Source: Bacteroidota bacterium
Lineage (GTDB): Bacteria > Bacteroidota > Bacteroidia > 2-12-FULL-35-15
DNA length: 64,000 nucleotides
Assembly: GCA_016707685.1 (NCBI GenBank)
Contig: JADJHE010000004.1
Span: 189,352 to 253,351, forward strand
Direction: 5' to 3'
Part shown: positions 27,502 to 36,305 of the stretch, in pieces
Position numbering within the stretch: position 1 is the first letter of the stretch
Layout of the letters: each line of letters begins with the position of its first letter
Translations under genes and position numbers: made by a program
The notes under the pieces: model-generated
Told to the model about the DNA's origin: nothing
Databases searched by the model: none
Seen by the model: only the letters and a program-made list of their open reading frames with translations

Positions 27502-28267
27502 GACTTCTTTTTAATTGTAGAGGAGTAATTTGTTGTTGCGCATCGCTTAATGCAACAGAAGGATTAATATGCGTTTCTATCATCAAGCCATCCATATCCA
27601 TATCCATGGCCTTTTGAGCAATGTATGGAATCAATTCTGGATTACCTCCAATATGAGAGGGATCGCAAATAACAGGTAACTGCGGACAAGCAGCTTTTAA
27701 GTCGATTGCTAATTCCCATTTAGGAGAATTGCGAAATGGACCATTATCATAAGAATGAAAACCACGATGTATAGCAGCAATTTTTTTTATTCCTGCATTA
27801 TTAATTCGTTCCAATGCTCCTGCCCAAAGTTGTGCATCGGGATAAATTGGGTTTTTTACAAAAACAGGAATATCAACGCCTTTAAGAACATCAGCAATAT
27901 CTTGAACAGAAAATGGATTAACTGTTGTACGTGCACCAATCCACAATATATCAACTCCCGCTTTCAAACACTTTTCGACATGCTCAGAAGTTGCCACTTC
28001 CGTTGCTATTAACATTCCAGTATCTTGTTTTACTTTTTTCAACCATTCCAATCCTATATCACCAATACCTTCAAATGTATTAGGGCGTGTACGAGGTTTC
28101 CAGATACCTGCTCGAAAAATGGCATTTGGAAAATTTTGTGCAATTAATCTTCCGGTGCTCAGCATTTGCTCTTCGCTTTCGGCACTACATGGCCCTGCAA
28201 TTAGCAAGGGTTTTGAGTAAGTTGGAAGCCAATCTTTAATCGGTAGTATGTCGAGGTCTAATTTCAA
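27467..28267 (-). CDS. 3-deoxy-7-phosphoheptulonate (DAHP) synthase
   Basis: This enzyme makes DAHP, the first step of the shikimate pathway. Seen: LLIAGPCSAESEEQ, FRAGIWKPRTRPNTFEG, LWIGARTTVNPFSVQ, PVFVKNPIYPD, AAIHRGFHSY and VICDPSHIGGNPELI, the KDSA/AroG-type beta-barrel motifs of the Bacteroidota enzyme. I start at the TTG at 28267 (LKLDLDILPIKDW), where family members begin; the longer frame (TTG at 28294) would start inside the terminator hairpin of the upstream gene. The frame ends where the chorismate mutase frame takes over, so a full-length product needs a frame correction. Confidence 0.92.
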   Translation of the reverse strand: MKLDLDILPIKDWLPTYSKPLLIAGPCSAESEEQMLSTGRLIAQNFPNAIFRAGIWKPRTRPNTFEGIGDIGLEWLKKVKQDTGMLIATEVATSEHVEKCLKAGVDILWIGARTTVNPFSVQDIADVLKGVDIPVFVKNPIYPDAQLWAGALERINNAGIKKIAAIHRGFHSYDNGPFRNSPKWELAIDLKAACPQLPVICDPSHIGGNPELIPYIAQKAMDMDMDGLMIETHINPSVALSDAQQQITPLQLKRSRVRSSNSKIIN

Positions 28268-28280
28268 AATTTTATGAATA

Positions 28281-28312
28281 AAAAACTCCCGCAAAGTTAC
28301 GGGAGTTTTTTG
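28281..28312 (-). terminator. Terminator after the deoxyhypusine synthase-like gene
   Basis: A stem AAAACTCCCG/CGGGAGTTTT with loop CAAAGTTA and T-runs on both sides. It lies directly before the DAHP synthase start and decides against the longer start of that gene. Confidence 0.88.
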
Positions 28313-28337
28313 TTTTAAGTACTTTAATTTAAAAATA

Positions 28338-29312
28338 TTACCATCCTAAAATCCATGCAAACATTAATGGTGCAACAATTGTTGCATCACTTTCTACAAT
28401 AAATTTAGGTGTATGAATATCTAATTTTCCCCAGGTAATTTTTTCGTTAGGAACTGCTCCTGAATAAGAACCATAGCTGGTTGTAGAATCAGAAATTTGA
28501 CAGAAATAACTCCAAAAAGGAATGTCTTGCATTTCCATATCTTGGTAAAGCATTGGCACAACACAAATAGGAAAATCACCTGCAATCCCTCCACCAATTT
28601 GAAAGAACCCAACTCCTTTTCCACCTGAATTTTTTGGGTACCAATCAGCCAACCAAGCCATGTATTCAATACCCGACTTCATGGTAGATGCTTTGATTTC
28701 TTTTTTAATTACATAAGAAGCAAAGATATTTCCCATTGTTGAATCTTCCCAACCAGGAACGACCATCGGTAAATTACGCTCAGCTGCTGCAAGCATCCAA
28801 GAATCTTTTGGATCAATTTCATAATATTGTTGTAACTCGCCACTCAATAATATTTTGTACATAAACTCATGCGGAAAAAAACGTTCTCCTTTATCATCAG
28901 CATCTTTCCAAATCTTGTGAATGTGTTTTTGTAATCTACGGAATGCTTCTTCCTCAGGAATACACGTATCTGTAACACGGTTATAGTGATTTTCTAATAA
29001 ATCCCACTCTTCTTGTGGAGATAAATCACGGTAATTTGGAACACGCTTGTAATGTGAATGCGCTACCAAGTTCATAATGTCTTCTTCTAAGTTTGCACCA
29101 GTACAAGAAATGATGTCCACCTTACCCTGACGAATCATTTCTGCTAATGATTTACCTAACTCAGCTGTACTCATTGCTCCAGCAAGTGTAATCATCATTT
29201 TACCACCTTCAGTAAGGTGTGCTTCGTATCCTTTTGCAGCATCAACAAGCGCTGCAGCATTAAAATGCTTATAATGTTTTTCAACAAATTGAGAAATCGG
29301 TCCTTTATTCAT
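28338..29312 (-). CDS. Deoxyhypusine synthase family protein
   Basis: A 324-residue NAD-dependent enzyme of the deoxyhypusine/homospermidine synthase family. Seen: MMITLAGAMSTAELGKSLAE, ISCTGANLEED, LPMVVPGWEDSTMGN, FFQIGGGIAGDFPICVVPML and, near the end, the catalytic-lysine segment ITWGKLD followed by ESDATIVAPLMFAW. In eukaryotes and archaea the family modifies eIF5A/aIF5A, which bacteria lack. Bacterial members probably act on polyamines (homospermidine-like transfer of the aminobutyl group). The catalytic Lys is present, so the protein should be active. The actual acceptor is not known from sequence. Confidence 0.93.
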   Translation of the reverse strand: MNKGPISQFVEKHYKHFNAAALVDAAKGYEAHLTEGGKMMITLAGAMSTAELGKSLAEMIRQGKVDIISCTGANLEEDIMNLVAHSHYKRVPNYRDLSPQEEWDLLENHYNRVTDTCIPEEEAFRRLQKHIHKIWKDADDKGERFFPHEFMYKILLSGELQQYYEIDPKDSWMLAAAERNLPMVVPGWEDSTMGNIFASYVIKKEIKASTMKSGIEYMAWLADWYPKNSGGKGVGFFQIGGGIAGDFPICVVPMLYQDMEMQDIPFWSYFCQISDSTTSYGSYSGAVPNEKITWGKLDIHTPKFIVESDATIVAPLMFAWILGW

Positions 29313-29459
29313 AATTCAATATTTTTTTTAATTGGATTGCAAAAGTACATTATATAAGTAATTTTAAAAAATAAAAAAGCAGATTGTCTGAAATGATTAT
29401 AAATAGGGGCGTTTACTATTTATTAATGTGTGCTTAACCTTATTTTTTCATACCAAATT

Positions 29460-29467
29460 TACCTTTG
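29460..29467 (+). promoter_or_regulatory. Promoter -7 box of the receiver-like gene
   Basis: TACCTTTG fits TAnnTTTG, 25 bases before the start codon at 29492. Confidence 0.55.
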
Positions 29468-29491
29468 TGAAACAAAACTAAACAAAGACAA

Positions 29492-29851
29492 ATGTTTTTG
29501 AAAAAGAAGAAAGTATTGCTCGTTTATGAAAATGCAGCTGAAATAAATGCAGCTGAAGCGTATTTATGCAGCAAAGGTTACGATACAAACAAAGCCAGTG
29601 ATTTAAACGATGCGTTTCAATTGGCGCTTAATTTTCAGCCTGATGTAATTGTAATAAACACACAAAATATATTTCCGGAAATTGAACGTTTTAACAAACG
29701 AATTGAACAAGAAAGAAAAAAGAAGATAGAACTCTTAAATCTTGTTGATATTGATTCGTATTTAAAAATCTCGGTGAACGAACATGTTGCCATAAAGCCT
29801 GTACAACCTAGCTTATTGCATCATTTGATTCGTTTAATGATTAAAAATTAA
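29492..29851 (+). CDS. Degenerate response-regulator receiver-like protein
   Basis: A 119-residue single-domain protein with the alpha/beta order of a CheY-like receiver: KKVLLVYENAAEINAAEAYL (strand 1), DVIVINTQN (strand 3) and a late AIKPVQPSLLHHLI resembling the conserved Lys-Pro plus last helix. At the end of strand 3, where the phosphorylated Asp should be, the sequence is IVIN, so Asn replaces Asp. The acidic pair after strand 1 is also missing (YEN). It is therefore a pseudo-receiver that cannot be phosphorylated in the usual way. It has its own promoter; partner unknown. Confidence 0.75.
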   Translation: MFLKKKKVLLVYENAAEINAAEAYLCSKGYDTNKASDLNDAFQLALNFQPDVIVINTQNIFPEIERFNKRIEQERKKKIELLNLVDIDSYLKISVNEHVAIKPVQPSLLHHLIRLMIKN

Positions 29852-29913
29852 AGACGACACAATTGTTCATAATTGTTTAATTATTTTCTAACACACTTCC
29901 CCTTTTTTTACTA

Positions 29914-29921
29914 TATATTTG
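29914..29921 (+). promoter_or_regulatory. Promoter -7 box of the structured-leader transcript
   Basis: TATATTTG matches TAnnTTTG. Transcription would start near 29926-29929, just before the hairpin and the two structured units at 29951-30082. Confidence 0.6.
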
Positions 29922-29925
29922 TACT

Positions 29926-30082
29926 ATGAAAGTTGATTATTTACTTTCATAAAGTGATCACCCTACAAGAGGTTTGTTCTTTATAAAACAAACTACTCCG
30001 AAACCACTTTGTATGTTTTTATAACTATAAGTGATTACCCTATAAGAAATCTTCTAATTGAAGATTATTCCGAAACCACTTA
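29926..30082 (+). ncRNA. Candidate structured 5' leader with two tandem copies of one motif
   Basis: It begins with a hairpin (ATGAAAGT/ACTTTCAT, 29926-29950), then copy 1 (29951-30010) and copy 2 (30028-30082). Both copies share a 5' block AAGTGATYACCCTAYAAGA and a 3' block YTCCGAAACCACTT. The outer stem is AAAGTG/CACTTT in copy 1 and TAAGTG/CACTTA in copy 2. The inner 7-bp stem is GTTTGTT/AACAAAC in copy 1 and AATCTTC/GAAGATT in copy 2. Loops differ in length (8 and 5). Compensatory change across a whole stem with near-identical flanks is the mark of a conserved RNA, such as a tandem riboswitch or a protein-binding leader. I do not recognise the motif. It ends 22 bases before the giant T9SS gene. 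Confidence 0.7.
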
Positions 30083-30104
30083 CACAATTTAATTTTTAAT
30101 TAAA

Positions 30105-33100
30105 ATGGACAAAGTAATTGGAGCTAGTAAAAAAGTTATGCTGTTATGCATTTTTACATGCATTCTCTTAAGTTCTAAAAATAGCATAGGACAAGTTAAC
30201 ATTATACCTATACGAACAGATGTTGCTGGTTTTGGGACTTGGACAGATGCCTCCATTACAGGGACCACTTATTTACAGCTAATTGCAGCTGCAGGTGCAT
30301 CAAAGACATTTACTCCAACAATGGATTTCACTCCATATACAACCATTACATTAGATTTTAAAGCAAGAACATTTGGAGGGGTCAATGCCACTAAAAACAC
30401 GATAACCGTTTCTATATCAACTGATGGGGCAACATGGACAACAATTGGCACTAGAACTCCCGCAAATACTACACTTACTGCTATGACGCAATTCAGTCTT
30501 AGTGCCTACAACATATCTTCAACAGTTAGAATACGTTTTGAAACGCTAAATGCTGACGGATCTGTTGGTGCCGGCATTGACGATATTGATATTAAAGGAA
30601 CAGCACCAGCGGGGCCAACAATTACCCTTTCTACAACAACACTCTCAGGATTTACGTACCCTTTTGGAAGTGGGCCATCGGCAGAACAAACCTTTACATG
30701 TGCAGGAACAAATTTAACAACCGACATTACTCTTACTCCACCTACAGATTATGAAATTTCTTTATCCAGTGGCAGTGGATTTGTTGCTAGTCCTAGCACA
30801 TTAACATTAACACAAAGTGCTGGAACAGTTGCAGCAACAACCATTTTTGTTCGTTTAAAAGCAGGACTAGCAGTAGCAAATTACAATGCCGAACTAATAA
30901 CAGCATCCAGTACTGGAGCAACAAATAAAACAGTTTCTTGCAGTGGAAATGTAAGTGGGCCAGTAATTACAGTAACTCCAACAACATTAACAACGTTCAA
31001 TTATGTAGTTGGAAATGGTCCATCAAGTGAATTAACATTCACCGTTTCTGGTGTTGGATTATCAGCAGATATTATTTTAACTCCACCTACAAATTATGAA
31101 ATTTCATTAAGCAGCGGAAGTGGATTTATTACAAGTCCAAGCACAATTGCACTAACTCCATCGGCAACAAATACAGTAGCAACAACAACAATATATATGT
31201 GCGTTTAAAAGCAGGACTTGCAATTGGAAATTACAATGCAGAACAGATAACAGCATCAAGTACAGGAGCCACAAATAAAACGGTTTCATGTAGTGGAACT
31301 GTTACAGTTTCTTCGGCATCCGATGTTATTCCCGTTGCCAGTTCTGAAGCAGCGTCTGTACCCTCAAACATAAATACTGCTGGTCCATTATTATCTAGCC
31401 AAGGAACACAAGTATGGCAATTTACAATTCGTGATGGTGGCGGAAGTGCAGACTTAGATAACCTACCAACGATTGTAACGGGGATTACAATTGCTAATTT
31501 AAATTCAGCAGGATTAGATTGGAGCACAGCAATTAATTCCATCGACTTATTTAATGGAACAACCAATGTTGGCTCCTTACAATTTGGATCAGCAAATTTA
31601 ACTGCTAGTCAAGCCCAATTCACTGGCATTACAGGTATTAGTGTGCCGGACAACTCCTCTTTAACAATTAGTGTACGACTAACACTTCGTTGTACATTAG
31701 GTACAGGAAATGTTGAAGCCGATTACTTCCGTTTGAGTATTAGTAATGGAAATTTCACTACTGCATCTTCGGCTACTAGTAGTCAAAAAAATAGCTCGTT
31801 CCCTGCTGCACAATCCACAGCAACATCAACTTTCAATGATATAGATGTAATTGCAACACAACTTAATTTTAGTACACAACCATCTTCTACAGGTGTAGGG
31901 ATTGGCATGTCGCCTTCGGTTACAGTTAGTGCAACCGATGCATGTGGGAATATTGATTTAAACTTCAACTCAGCTATAACAATAAGTTCAACAGGAAGTA
32001 TGTCGGGTGCGCCCATAACTGTTACTGCAAGTTCGGGCGTTGCAACATTTACATCTGTTGTCCACACAGCTATAGGAACAGGCTTAACATTAACAGCAAG
32101 TGCTGGTGGCTTTTCAAACATAATTAGTAATTTATTTAATATTAGCTTAGCAACAGCTTTCAAACCTGGTGAATTAGTATATGTTGCATTTGATGCCAGT
32201 AACACTGGTGCAAATGATGATATCTATATCATGAATATGGTTGACATGGTTCCTGGAACATCTTTTTCGCACGTAAATTCTAGATTTGAAGCAGGCGCTG
32301 CTGCTTGCACAAGAACGTTAAGATGGGCTGGACCAGGTGATTTACCAAATGAGGATCCTGCCATAATTACAATCGTATACAATGGTGGCTCTAATATTAG
32401 TGCGGGAAGTGTGATTATGTTTAATACAGGTATATCTGGTGCAAATAGCTCCATCTCACTTTTTACAATTAATGGAGTGGATAGAACAAGTGATTTTAGC
32501 TATACAGCTTCTGGTGTTGCAAATATATCCACCAGTGATCCTGATCAATTATGGTTAATTCAAGGCTCTTTTACAGGATTAGGAACAACAAATGTTCAAC
32601 TTATCGGTCAAGTTTTGTATGGCCTTACAAATGGAGTTAGCTGGATTCCTTTTAGTACAGCCGTTTCCGCTGGAACTTCGGGAGGAAGTACAAGACAAGC
32701 TCGATTGCATCCCGATTTAGAATGTTTTAATTACGAATCAGCAACACGTAGAGAAGCTGCTTACTATCCAGTTGCATCAGTTCATACAGGAAGTAAACGT
32801 ACGCTATTAGGAAACATAGCAAATTCTTCGGGATGGACAACAGGTACTACCGTTGCAGCAGCAATTGCCACAACTACATTCACTGTTAGTTCAAGCAATC
32901 CAAATGGAACATGGGTTGGTGATGCCGCTAGCAACTCGAACGATTGGTTTACATGTGGTAACTGGGAAGGCTTAACAGTTCCTGATAGAGACATGGATGT
33001 TGTTATTCCGAATGTAACAAATTTTGCTCGAATTGATGTTGATGGATATGCAGTGGGTAGCTGTGCAGGAACATACACGTCTGATAAATACAAGGTAAAT

Positions 33101-34558
33101 GGTGTGCGATTAGCTGAATGTAAAACATTAACAATTGATGGTGAAACATTAGAATTCGGAAACGGTTCTAGTAATTCTGGCGATGTAAATGATCGATTGG
33201 ATATATATGGAACTCTTACCATTAACAATACTACTGGAAGTAATTTGGATATGGATGCTGGTACAGCGATTCAAGATGGAACAATTAATTTACAAGGGGA
33301 CTGGATAAACAACATGAGTAGCGCTGCTTTTGCAGAAGGAAATGGAACTATAAATTTTGTAGAAACAATAAATCAATTTGTAACTACAGCTAGTTTTACA
33401 GAAGAATTTTCGAACATTGGGATTAATAAAACCGGAGGAAGTGTAACATTAAACAATCCAGCTGATGTGGTTACCAATGCTGCTTTCACTCAAGGATTAA
33501 TAAATACAACAGCGACCAATTTGCTAACTTTCAAAAATAATGCAACAACAACTGGCGCAAATAATTTAAGTTTTGTAAATGGACCAACACGCAAAACTGG
33601 TGATGATGCATTTACATTTCCAGTAGGAAAGAATAGCAATTATGCTCCTGCAAGCATCACTGCTCCATCATTAACTACAGATCATTTTACAGCCGAATAT
33701 TTTGGAACAGATCCACAACCGAGCTATGACCGATCATTAAAGGATGCTACACTAACAAATATCAGTACTTGTGAATATTGGATAATTGATAGAACAAATG
33801 GCACATCGAATGTAACAGTAGACTTAAGTTGGAATACACCTCGCAGTTGTGGTGTAGGAAGTTTAACAGATTTAATGGTTGCACGTTGGAATGGATTAAT
33901 GTGGAAAGATCATGGAAATGGTGGAACAACAGGAAATACAACAGCAGGAACAATTTTAACTTCTGCAGCTGTAAGTTCTTTCAGTCCATTCACTTTAGCT
34001 TCTGTTTCATTAATAAATCCGCTTCCAATTGAATTATTAAGCTTTACTGCTAAGCCAAAAAACAAACAAGTTGAACTAAACTGGCAAACAGCAACAGAAA
34101 TCAACAATGATTATTTTACAATTGAAAGAAGTGCAACAGGTGAAAACTTTTCTCCAATTGCAATAGTTGATGGCGCAGGCAATTCAAACAACATTTTAAA
34201 TTACATCGATTTCGATAATGCCCCTTTGTTTGGAATTTCCTATTACCGATTAAAACAAACCGATTTTGATGGCAACTACTCCTACTCTGCTGTTGTTTCT
34301 GTGAATTTCATCACTAATGATTTTATAGTGGAAAGCATCTACCCAAATCCAAGTCACAATGATTTAAATATTCAATTTAATATGACCCCAAATGCTGCTG
34401 TAATAAACATTTACAATACATTGGGTGAATGTGTACTGAATGAAACATCCAATTCTATTTCTGTTAAAATAAACACGAGCAGCTTTGCAAATGGTGTTTA
34501 TTTTATTTCAATACGCAATGGAGAAACTGTTTTTCAAGAGAAGTTTATTAAACAATAA
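30105..34558 (+). CDS. Giant secreted T9SS type A protein (one frameshift)
   Basis: The gene should encode about 1480 residues. A signal peptide (ending NSIGQ) precedes a jelly-roll-like N-terminal domain with STDGATWTTIG. Two near-identical tandem domains of about 100 residues follow (TPPTDYEISLSSGSGF...RLKAGLAVANYNAE). Longer beta-rich regions come next, then a type A sorting tail (ESIYPNPSHNDLNIQF through FANGVYFISI). The frame breaks at about 31195 inside a short AT run (ATATATAT). Comparison with the first tandem domain shows two extra bases, since I-Y-V-R-L-K-A-G is expected. Sequence error or dinucleotide slippage would both explain it. The gene lies behind the structured leader. Confidence 0.88.
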
Positions 34559-34597
34559 TACAAATCTGAACAATTTCGCTTCAAATTTGTATTATTG
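34553..34597. other. 13-bp perfect inverted repeat between genes
   Basis: CAATAATACAAAT (34553-34565) pairs exactly with ATTTGTATTATTG (34585-34597). The hairpin spans the stop of the giant T9SS gene and ends 2 bases before the next start codon. There is no T-run, so it is not a classical terminator. It might protect the 3' end or affect translation of the downstream gene. Confidence 0.6.
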
Positions 34598-34599
34598 GT

Positions 34600-34986
34600 A
34601 TGGAAAACAGAACGAATGCTTTATCCTCAATACGACCAACGATCGCTATTACAACAGAAAACTCGAATCCAATTGAAGTTTTTCAAAGCAATAGCTTACG
34701 CCCTATTCTAAAGTTTCAAAACGAGCTCCTTTTAACCATTTTCAATAACTATATTCTAGACAACAAGATTCATTTTTCTGAATTAAAAGAAGAGAAGAAA
34801 AAAGAATTTATTTTCAATCATTTTAAAAACAACCAAACTTCAAAGCTCTTTTATTTGGGAATTATAATAGGAATGTTTACAAAGGAAGAATACACGTTTT
34901 ATACAACTAATAAACAAGAAATAAATAAACGCATTACATCAATGCTCATAGAAAGACTAAGCAGTCAACTAGAAAAAATAATTTAG
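34600..34986 (+). CDS. Small conserved hypothetical protein
   Basis: A 128-residue protein with no signal peptide. The first third is Ser/Thr/Asn-rich. The remainder is helical, with KFQNELLLTIFNNYILDNKI and KLFYLGIIIGMFTKEEYTFY, and ends in an amphipathic helix (MLIERLSSQLEKII). I recognise no catalytic motif. The hydrophobic LFYLGIIIGMF is too short and flanked by charges, so it is probably a buried helix rather than a membrane segment. The stop overlaps that of the convergent pseudouridine synthase by 4 bases. Confidence 0.7.
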   Translation: MENRTNALSSIRPTIAITTENSNPIEVFQSNSLRPILKFQNELLLTIFNNYILDNKIHFSELKEEKKKEFIFNHFKNNQTSKLFYLGIIIGMFTKEEYTFYTTNKQEINKRITSMLIERLSSQLEKII

Positions 34987-35570
34987 ATTTCGATGTTTAA
35001 CTTTTTGTAAACTGCATCTCTTTTGAGTTCCCGAACTTCTGCAGGTTGCATTGTTTCGAGTCGGATTCCTTCAATAGCAATACGAATTAAACGCAAGCAA
35101 GGAAAACCAACTCCAGCAGTCATTTTACGAACCTGATGAAATTTACCTTCTGTTAATGTTAATTCAATCCAAGAAGTGGGTAAACGATCACTGATTGGAT
35201 GTCCGCGTGGAGGCAGTTTCTCTGGGGCAGGCACTACTTTTACCTTGCATGGTCGTGTTAGGTAAGGACCTGCATCTAATGCAATTGTTACACCCGCTTC
35301 TAATTGTTTTAAAGCATCGGAAGTAATTATTCCTTGCAGTTGAACCAAGTATATTCGCTTGTGCTCGAATGCGGGATTTAACAATTTAAAATTTAATTTT
35401 TTATCGTTTGTTAGAATTAACAACCCTTCGCTGTTTTCATCTAATCGACCAACAGGATAAACATCTTTCGGAAACGGGAAACCCAATTCGCCCAAACACT
35501 TTTTCTTTTTGTGCGAAGAGGTAAATTGAGAAATAATTTTATAGGGCTTATAAATGATATAGTAATTCAT
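34983..35570 (-). CDS. RluE-type rRNA pseudouridine synthase
   Basis: A 195-residue RsuA/RluE-family enzyme without an S4 domain. The catalytic motif is VGRLDENSEGLLILTND, with the Asp nucleophile. MNYYIIYKPYKIISQFTSS at the start and WIELTLTEGKFHQVRKM plus RLIRIAIEGI at the end are standard for the RluE subgroup, which modifies U2457 of 23S rRNA (E. coli numbering). Length fits RluE. The exact target is inferred from the subgroup. Confidence 0.93.
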   Translation of the reverse strand: MNYYIIYKPYKIISQFTSSHKKKKCLGELGFPFPKDVYPVGRLDENSEGLLILTNDKKLNFKLLNPAFEHKRIYLVQLQGIITSDALKQLEAGVTIALDAGPYLTRPCKVKVVPAPEKLPPRGHPISDRLPTSWIELTLTEGKFHQVRKMTAGVGFPCLRLIRIAIEGIRLETMQPAEVRELKRDAVYKKLNIEI

Positions 35571-35600
35571 AACAAAGCAAAAGTAGAAAATTAATTCTAA

Positions 35601-36305
35601 TTACTTTTTAAATACTGTATCAGGTATACCTTTATTTATTTGGTAGTTGGTGAGTTTGATAAATATCTTTCCCTTCTTGTTGTCTTTCTTTTTATCGTCA
35701 ACACTTGTTTTTGTATTGTTAATATCAGCAGTAACACCTTTTGGAATTTTAAACTTTTTTACATCAACAGTAAACACCATCATATCCGGTAATCCGAATG
35801 CTAACTGACTCCCATAGGTATATTCCGTTAAAATTGTTCCATTCGATTTTGTTGTCAACTGCGACTTTAAAACAACATTCTTTTTTACATCTATCCACAA
35901 TTTACCTAAAATCAAATCACTTGTATCGCTTTGGGGAATAACGTTAATAATAGTGGCCTGACTTCCTGCAATTAATTCTTCGCCTGAAATTAAAGCATCG
36001 AAACTGGATGTATCGTTCAGCATTTTTGTAATTTGATCAAAACCCTGACGAGGAACAATGGCAATACTTTTAGACTCTACCTTAAATTTATCTTTTTGCT
36101 TAAAATATATTTTTGCATCAATTGGTAGCATTTTTACAAAAGGTAAATCCACTTTTATATTTGCCTGAACGGAATAATCTTTTGCTATCATCATTTTTGA
36201 ATAAACAGCATTCAATAATTGATTCGCAGTTTTTGTTTGAGCGGATAAGCTATTTGAAAAACTTATCAAAACAAAAAAGATGATAATGTGAACCTTATTC
36301 TTCAT
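35601..36305 (-). CDS. LolA/DUF4292-like periplasmic lipoprotein-carrier protein
   Basis: A 234-residue exported protein with a signal peptide (ending SNSLSAQ). It has a LolA-like pattern: ANQLLNAVYSKMMIAKDYSVQANIKV, KIYFKQKDKFKVES, and an incomplete beta-barrel that would bind lipid chains. The C-terminal part is Lys-rich (VDDKKKDNKKGKIF). Its ATG overlaps the stop of the ABC permease gene (ATGA, 4 bases), so translation is coupled. The product may be the periplasmic partner of the exporter encoded just upstream; this is inferred from the operon. Confidence 0.8.
   Translation of the reverse strand: MKNKVHIIIFFVLISFSNSLSAQTKTANQLLNAVYSKMMIAKDYSVQANIKVDLPFVKMLPIDAKIYFKQKDKFKVESKSIAIVPRQGFDQITKMLNDTSSFDALISGEELIAGSQATIINVIPQSDTSDLILGKLWIDVKKNVVLKSQLTTKSNGTILTEYTYGSQLAFGLPDMMVFTVDVKKFKIPKGVTADINNTKTSVDDKKKDNKKGKIFIKLTNYQINKGIPDTVFKK

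Noticed and set aside
29951..30082. A minimal CRISPR array
   Set aside because: Only two units, the variable part is self-complementary rather than spacer-like, and there are no cas genes. A structured RNA explains it better.
31231..33953. Antisense open frames within the giant T9SS gene
   Set aside because: Low-complexity shadows of Ser/Thr-rich codons; no domain, no promoter.
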